Shown here in pieces: positions 13,757 through 17,500 of a stretch of DNA of 17,500 bases; the first letter of the stretch is position 1; every line of letters starts with the position of its first letter. This DNA is from Desulfovibrio sp. (lineage in GTDB: Bacteria > Desulfobacterota > Desulfovibrionia > Desulfovibrionales > Desulfovibrionaceae), in the NCBI GenBank assembly GCA_009773975.1, contig VSMX01000017.1:4897-22396 (forward strand), in the 5' to 3' direction. Below the pieces are notes generated by a model. That model had not been told where the DNA came from, made no database searches, and was given only the letters and a program-made list of their open reading frames with translations. A program made the position numbers and the translations under genes.

Positions 13757-15949
13757 TTATTTGCCAAACAATATCTCCTGATAATTGGGCAAAGCCCAAA
13801 GATCATCGGCCACAATCGTTTCAAGATGATCTGCATGCTTCCTGGTCTCCTCCATCAGCGGCAGGACCTTGTCACAGTATATCCCGGCCGCGGGGAGCCC
13901 CTCGCCAGCATCCCCGGCAAGCGCCACGGCCTTTTCCAGCGCGGCCGTGTTCTCCTGCAGGGCATTGAGGGATTCGCTAACTTCATCCAGGGCGACAGTC
14001 CTGTAATTCTTGTCGATTGCGCGCATCTGGGCTGCGGTTGTGGCCAGTTCGCCCTGGTAACGCATGGCTGCCGGGAAGATAATGGTTTTCGCAATCCGGA
14101 TAACAAGATTGGCTTCCGTGCGCACGGTCTTGCAATATTGCTCCGCGTAAATTTCCTGCCTGGCTCGCAGTTCCTCCCGCGACAAAACGCCCTGGCTCTC
14201 GTAAAGCTCAATGACATCGGGCCGGGTAAGGACTGGCAGGGCCTCCGGCGTTGTGCGCAAATCCGGCAGGCCGCGCCTTCTGGCCTCCTTGTGCCAGATT
14301 TCGGAATAGCCGTCGCCATTGAAAATGACCGCGCTATGCTCCTCGATAACATGGCTGATAAAGGATTCCACGGCCGCATTGCGATCCTTGCCGCCATCAA
14401 TTTCCTTTTGCAGCCAGTTGGCCGCATAGCCCAGAGAATCGGCCATCATCACATTCAGGGCCGTGATTGAACCCGCAGCCGACTGGCCGGAACCAACGGC
14501 CCTGAACTCGAAGCGGTTGCCGGTAAAGGCTATCGGGCTAGTGCGGTTTCGGTCGCCGGGATCGGTTGGCAGGGGAGGCAGGGTATCAACCCCAACGTTC
14601 ATTGTGCGCCCGCTCTTGCCCGTATCGGCCTCTTCCGCGCGGCCGGCGCGGAAAGCCTCGAGGACTTCGGTCAGCTGGTCGCCCAGGAATATGGACATGA
14701 TGGCCGGCGGCGCCTCATGCGCGCCCAGGCGATGGTCATTTGCGGCGCTGGCCACGGATGCCCGCAAAAGACCGCCAAACTTGTGCACGGCGCGAATCAT
14801 GGCCGCACAGAAAACCAGGAATACGGCATTGGCGTGGGGTGTTTCGCCAGGATCAAACAGGCTGCCCAGCTCGCTGTTGCCCAGGGAATAGTTGACATGC
14901 TTGCCCGAACCGTTGACGCCGCAGAAGGGCTTTTCGTGCAGCAGGCATTTCAGGCCATAATGCTTGGCCACATTGCGCAGCGTGGCCATGATGATATGGT
15001 TGTGATCAACGGCCAGGTTGCTGGGCTCGTAAAGCGGCGCAATCTCGTACTGGCTTGGCGCGGCCTCGTTGTGGCGCGTTTTCACGGGCACGCCAAGCTT
15101 GTAAAGATCCCTTTCCACTTCCATCATGCAGGAAAGCACTCTCTGGGGAATGACTCCAAAATACTGGTCGCTGAATTCCTGGCCCTTGGCCGGCCTGGCC
15201 CCAAAGAGCGAACGTCCGGCAATCTGGATATCGGGCCGCGCGAAATTGAAATTGTGGTCGATGAAAAAATATTCCTGCTCAAGGCCGGCGTATGAAACGA
15301 CGGGAAGGCCTGTGCTGATGCCAAAAATCTCCAGCACCCTCTGGGCCTGGCGGTTGACGGCCTGGTTGGATCGCAGGAGCGGCGTTTTCTTGTCCAGGGC
15401 AACTCCTGTCCAGGAAAGGAACATTGTGGGAATGCACAAGAATGTGCCGTTCGGGTTTTCCATGATATAGGCCGGGCTTGTAACATCCCAGGCCGTATAG
15501 CCCCTGGCCTCGAAGGTGGAGCGCAGGCCGCCGGAAGGGAAGGACGAGGCGTCCGGCTCCCCGCGAATCAGCATTGAGCCGGAAAATTCGGCAATCACGC
15601 CGCCATTGCCATCGGGAGTAAGGAAACTGTCGTGCTTTTCCGCGGTCTGCCCGGTAAGAGGGTAGAAAATATGGGTAAAGTGGGTGGCGCCTTTCTCTAT
15701 GGCCCAGTCTTTCATGACCGCTGCCACGGTATTGGCAATGGAAGGATCCATACGCTCGCCAAAGGCTATTGTCTTGTGCAGGGATTTGTAAACGTCCCTG
15801 GGCAGCCTTTCCCGCATTACCCTGTCATTGAAAACATTGCAGCCAAATATCTCGGTTGGGCGCGTTTCCGCAAAATTGAGGGGGGCGGCTTCGGCCCGAT
15901 AGCTGGTTATTGCCTGGATTGCGCTGTTTCGTCCGGTATTCTTGCTCAT
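13757..15949 (-). CDS. glnN: Type III glutamine synthetase (GSIII)
   Basis: Makes glutamine from glutamate, ammonia and ATP. The 730 residues match the large GSIII class (about 700-730) rather than the GSI type of about 450-470. Recognisable segments are the N-terminal FGCNVFND, the GSIII stretch THFTHIFYPLTGQTAEKHDSF, LEQEYFFID and RHNEAAPSQYEIAPLYE. DHNHIIM, VNGSGKHVNYS and FTGNRFEFRAVGS (ATP and glutamate binding region) follow. The C-terminal part is helical and specific to GSIII. Start ATG 15949 (MSKNTGRNS), with AGGGA seven bases upstream; the frame extends to 16033 but without a ribosome site. It lies between an FKBP gene and msrAB on one strand. The upstream gap holds a hairpin and a weak sigma-54-like site, and nitrogen control is plausible but not proven. 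Confidence 0.95.
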   Translation of the reverse strand: MSKNTGRNSAIQAITSYRAEAAPLNFAETRPTEIFGCNVFNDRVMRERLPRDVYKSLHKTIAFGERMDPSIANTVAAVMKDWAIEKGATHFTHIFYPLTGQTAEKHDSFLTPDGNGGVIAEFSGSMLIRGEPDASSFPSGGLRSTFEARGYTAWDVTSPAYIMENPNGTFLCIPTMFLSWTGVALDKKTPLLRSNQAVNRQAQRVLEIFGISTGLPVVSYAGLEQEYFFIDHNFNFARPDIQIAGRSLFGARPAKGQEFSDQYFGVIPQRVLSCMMEVERDLYKLGVPVKTRHNEAAPSQYEIAPLYEPSNLAVDHNHIIMATLRNVAKHYGLKCLLHEKPFCGVNGSGKHVNYSLGNSELGSLFDPGETPHANAVFLVFCAAMIRAVHKFGGLLRASVASAANDHRLGAHEAPPAIMSIFLGDQLTEVLEAFRAGRAEEADTGKSGRTMNVGVDTLPPLPTDPGDRNRTSPIAFTGNRFEFRAVGSGQSAAGSITALNVMMADSLGYAANWLQKEIDGGKDRNAAVESFISHVIEEHSAVIFNGDGYSEIWHKEARRRGLPDLRTTPEALPVLTRPDVIELYESQGVLSREELRARQEIYAEQYCKTVRTEANLVIRIAKTIIFPAAMRYQGELATTAAQMRAIDKNYRTVALDEVSESLNALQENTAALEKAVALAGDAGEGLPAAGIYCDKVLPLMEETRKHADHLETIVADDLWALPNYQEILFGK

Positions 15950-15995
15950 CCCAAATTCCCTGTGAATCGAAAAATTATCGTTCGTCCGCGGCAAA

Positions 15996-16023
15996 GCCGT
16001 GACTGGAAAATTCCTGCCACGGC
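15996..16023 (-). promoter_or_regulatory. Inverted repeat and weak sigma-54-like site upstream of glnN
   Basis: GCCGTG (15996-16001) and CACGGC (16018-16023) form a 6-bp outer stem around an inner GGAA-AA-TTCC, an interrupted hairpin between the FKBP stop and glnN. It lacks a U-run, so it is not a standard terminator. On the minus strand, TGGCAGG, four bases, TTCCA (16019-16004) resembles a sigma-54 site but has CC instead of the near-invariant GC at -12. A -10-like GATAAT at 15979-15974 lacks a matching -35. Which of these drives glnN is undecided. Confidence 0.3.
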
Positions 16024-16035
16024 AGAGCGGCAAAA

Positions 16036-16464
16036 TTATTTATTGGCTACGTCAACAACCTCGATTTCAAACACAAGTTCCTTGCCGGCCAGCGGATGGT
16101 TGGCGTCCAGGGTGATTTCCTCCGGCCCCACTTCCGTTATCACAACATCCATTGCGCCCTGCTCGTTGGAAAGCTGCAGGGGCGTGCCGACTTTCAGGGG
16201 GATTGAATCCGGCACCTGGGCGCGGGCCACCGTGAAAATCAAATCAGGATCCGCGTCGCCGTATGCGTCTTCCGGCGGAATGACAACCTTGATCTTGTCC
16301 CCGGTTTCATGGCCGGTCACGGCTTTTTCAAATCCCGGGATAATCGAGCCTTCGCCAAGAGTAAATTCAAGCGGCGCGCGATTCCTCGAAGAATCGAATT
16401 CCGTGCCGTCGCCCAATGTGCCTGTATAATGAACCCTGACTTTGTCGCCTTGCTTGATAGCCAT
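16036..16464 (-). CDS. FKBP-type peptidyl-prolyl cis-trans isomerase, SlyD-like
   Basis: Folding helper that isomerises proline peptide bonds. The 142-residue protein has the FKBP half-sites VHYTGTLGDGTEFDSS and PLEFTLGEGSIIPGFEKAV. An inserted flap domain (about residues 70-125, with PEDAYGDADPDL and ITLDANHPLAGKELVFEIEVV) follows, the order found in SlyD-type bacterial FKBPs. The His/Cys-rich metal-binding tail of E. coli SlyD is missing, so nickel handling is not expected. No signal peptide: cytoplasmic. Start ATG 16464 with AAGGAG six bases upstream; the longer frame from 16497 would cover this ribosome site. It is divergent from lysA and is followed by glnN after 86 bases containing a hairpin, so linkage to glnN may be partial. 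Confidence 0.92.
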   Translation of the reverse strand: MAIKQGDKVRVHYTGTLGDGTEFDSSRNRAPLEFTLGEGSIIPGFEKAVTGHETGDKIKVVIPPEDAYGDADPDLIFTVARAQVPDSIPLKVGTPLQLSNEQGAMDVVITEVGPEEITLDANHPLAGKELVFEIEVVDVANK

Positions 16465-16513
16465 AAACCACTCCTTGAAATTGTGCCGGAATCTCAATCA
16501 TTCCAGCCAGCAA

Positions 16514-16542
16514 AGCAAAGCATGTGCCCCCGCGCTTGTCAA
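16514..16542 (-). promoter_or_regulatory. Probable promoter of the FKBP gene
   Basis: On the minus strand a perfect TTGACA (16542-16537) is followed after 17 bp by TTTGCT (16519-16514), a poor -10. The start would be near 16507, about 45 bases before the ATG. Part of the divergent FKBP/lysA control region. Confidence 0.4.
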
Positions 16543-16563
16543 TCACAAAGAGCTATTTCACGC

Positions 16564-16592
16564 TTGACACTGGTCTTTTTGGCAAGGATAAT
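16564..16592 (+). promoter_or_regulatory. lysA promoter (sigma-70 type)
   Basis: TTGACA (16564-16569), a 17-bp spacer and GATAAT (16587-16592) form a near-consensus housekeeping promoter with one mismatch in twelve. The start is expected near 16599, about 45 to 70 bases before the possible lysA start codons. Confidence 0.8.
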
Positions 16593-16666
16593 CCGGCTTG
16601 CGAATATGCAATGCTTCCCGGTGTTTATGTTTCAATTCTCAAATGACAACCACGATTGGTGAAAAA

Positions 16667-17500
16667 ATGAGCGATATCCGGTCAGAATATACAGATGGCC
16701 TTGATTTTTACGGCCAGACAAACCCTTTTGAACTGCTTGCCCAATGGGGCGCGCCCCTCTATGTCTATAATGAAAAGATCCTGCGCCAGCGCTGCCGCGA
16801 CCTGGTTTCACTTTCCGATCATTCCGGTTTTCGCGTAAACTATTCGGTCAAGGCCAATTCCAATCCTGTCCTGCTGGCCATTATCCGCTCGGAAGGGCTG
16901 ATGGCAGACGCAATGAGCCCGGGCGAACTTTACATGAATGAGCTGGCCGGCTATGAGCCTGCAAACACTCTGTATATAGCCAACAATATCACGGCGGATG
17001 AAATGGCCGCGGCCGTGGCCAAAGGCTGCCTTACAAGCGTCGATTCCCTGGCCCAGCTGGATATTCTTGGCAGCCTGAACAGGGGCGGCAGGGCCATGAT
17101 TCGCATTAATCCCGGCATTGGAGCCGGTCACAGCGAAAAGGTGATCACGGCGGGCAAGAATACAAAGTTCGGCATTTCGCCTGATGACCTTGATAAGGTT
17201 TTCAGGATTTTGCACAAGCATGATCTTGTGCTTGCCGGCATCAACCAGCATATCGGCTCGCTCTTTATGGAACCGGCCAGTTATCTTGCAGCGGCCAGGG
17301 TGCTTCTGGATCTCATTGAAACCTTGCCCCCCGAAATTCTTGCCAGCCTCGAATATATTGATTTTGGCGGCGGTTTCGGCATTCCCTATCATAAATATGA
17401 ACATGAAAAGCGCCTGGACCTGGCCGAACTCGGCAAGGGCCTGCACGAGCTTGTGAGCGCTGGTGGCGTCAAAAGGAACTACGGGGGCAAATTTTTGAGT
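16667..17500 (+). CDS. lysA: Diaminopimelate decarboxylase (partial, 3' end outside the window)
   Basis: PLP-dependent enzyme for the last step of lysine synthesis, meso-diaminopimelate to L-lysine. The 278 visible codons cover the alpha/beta-barrel. Lys of NYSVKANSNP is the expected Schiff-base residue. RINPGIGAGHSEKVITAGKNTKFGIS, read in two parts around the Gly-His, is the usual substrate-side segment of the family. HIGS and the phosphate-binding glycine loop DFGGGFGIPY also match. The frame is open to the window end and the C-terminal beta domain is missing. The start is either ATG 16667 (weak GGTGA upstream) or the in-frame ATG 16643; the choice is uncertain. Related fold-III decarboxylases (ornithine, carboxynorspermidine) are less likely but cannot be fully excluded without the C-terminus. 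Divergent from the FKBP gene. Confidence 0.85.
   Translation, partial: MSDIRSEYTDGLDFYGQTNPFELLAQWGAPLYVYNEKILRQRCRDLVSLSDHSGFRVNYSVKANSNPVLLAIIRSEGLMADAMSPGELYMNELAGYEPANTLYIANNITADEMAAAVAKGCLTSVDSLAQLDILGSLNRGGRAMIRINPGIGAGHSEKVITAGKNTKFGISPDDLDKVFRILHKHDLVLAGINQHIGSLFMEPASYLAAARVLLDLIETLPPEILASLEYIDFGGGFGIPYHKYEHEKRLDLAELGKGLHELVSAGGVKRNYGGKFLS

Noticed and set aside
13007..14470. A 487-codon open frame on the plus strand opposite msrAB and glnN
   Set aside because: It lies wholly antisense to two clear enzyme genes, has no recognisable domain or ribosome site, and is explained by the GC-rich codon pattern of the true strand.
1..17500. CRISPR arrays, tRNA or rRNA genes, insertion sequences, attachment sites
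   Set aside because: Reading through both strands I saw no regularly spaced repeats, no tRNA-like cloverleaf with a T-loop, no transposase motifs and no flanking direct repeats. A covariance-model search would be needed to exclude small RNAs.

Overview
The window is a gene-dense chromosomal stretch of about 55% GC with no sign of phage, transposon, CRISPR or RNA genes. The protein set suggests an anaerobic Gram-negative bacterium, most likely a delta-proteobacterium of the Desulfovibrio/Bilophila type. It combines a PerR-type peroxide sensor, a thiol peroxidase (Tpx), a two-cluster ferredoxin-like DUF362 protein, type III glutamine synthetase, HflK/HflC and an outer-membrane MltB-type lipoprotein. 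The taxonomic placement is inference from gene content, not from a marker gene.

Layout. At the left edge, on the minus strand, a Fur/PerR-family gene ends inside an ATGA overlap with the start of another gene that runs off the window. Divergently, a tightly packed plus-strand operon (609-6643) encodes HflK, HflC, an MltB-like lytic transglycosylase lipoprotein, a FabF-like ketosynthase and an acyl-CoA synthetase-like AMP-binding enzyme. The genes overlap or nearly abut. The operon faces a convergent minus-strand tpx gene, and two oppositely oriented terminators sit between and inside their 3' ends. The tpx promoter carries a perfect 8-bp inverted repeat around its -35 box. Next come a DUF362/4Fe-4S protein with a textbook terminator and a DMT/EamA transporter that starts just after that terminator. 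A 321-bp non-coding region follows, holding a near-consensus sigma-54 promoter (GG-N10-GC). It precedes a two-gene operon of an APC amino-acid permease and a membrane-anchored periplasmic solute-binding (SBP_bac_3-type) protein, closed by a strong terminator. The right part is a minus-strand block (FKBP/SlyD-like isomerase, type III glutamine synthetase, exported MsrA-MsrB fusion). It diverges from lysA, which has a near-consensus sigma-70 promoter and runs off the right edge.

How the genes fit together. Two themes recur. The first is peroxide and oxidative-damage defence in an anaerobe (PerR, Tpx, exported MsrAB, possibly the Fe-S DUF362 protein). The second is nitrogen and amino-acid handling (sigma-54-driven permease plus solute-binding protein, type III glutamine synthetase, LysA). 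The hflK-hflC-mltB-fabF-AMP-ligase operon looks like an envelope-maintenance cluster: membrane-protein quality control, murein remodelling and acyl-chain metabolism. The least ordinary unit is the sigma-54 operon. It pairs a secondary transporter with a solute-binding domain held between two transmembrane helices and ending in what looks like a sensor-kinase linker with no kinase.
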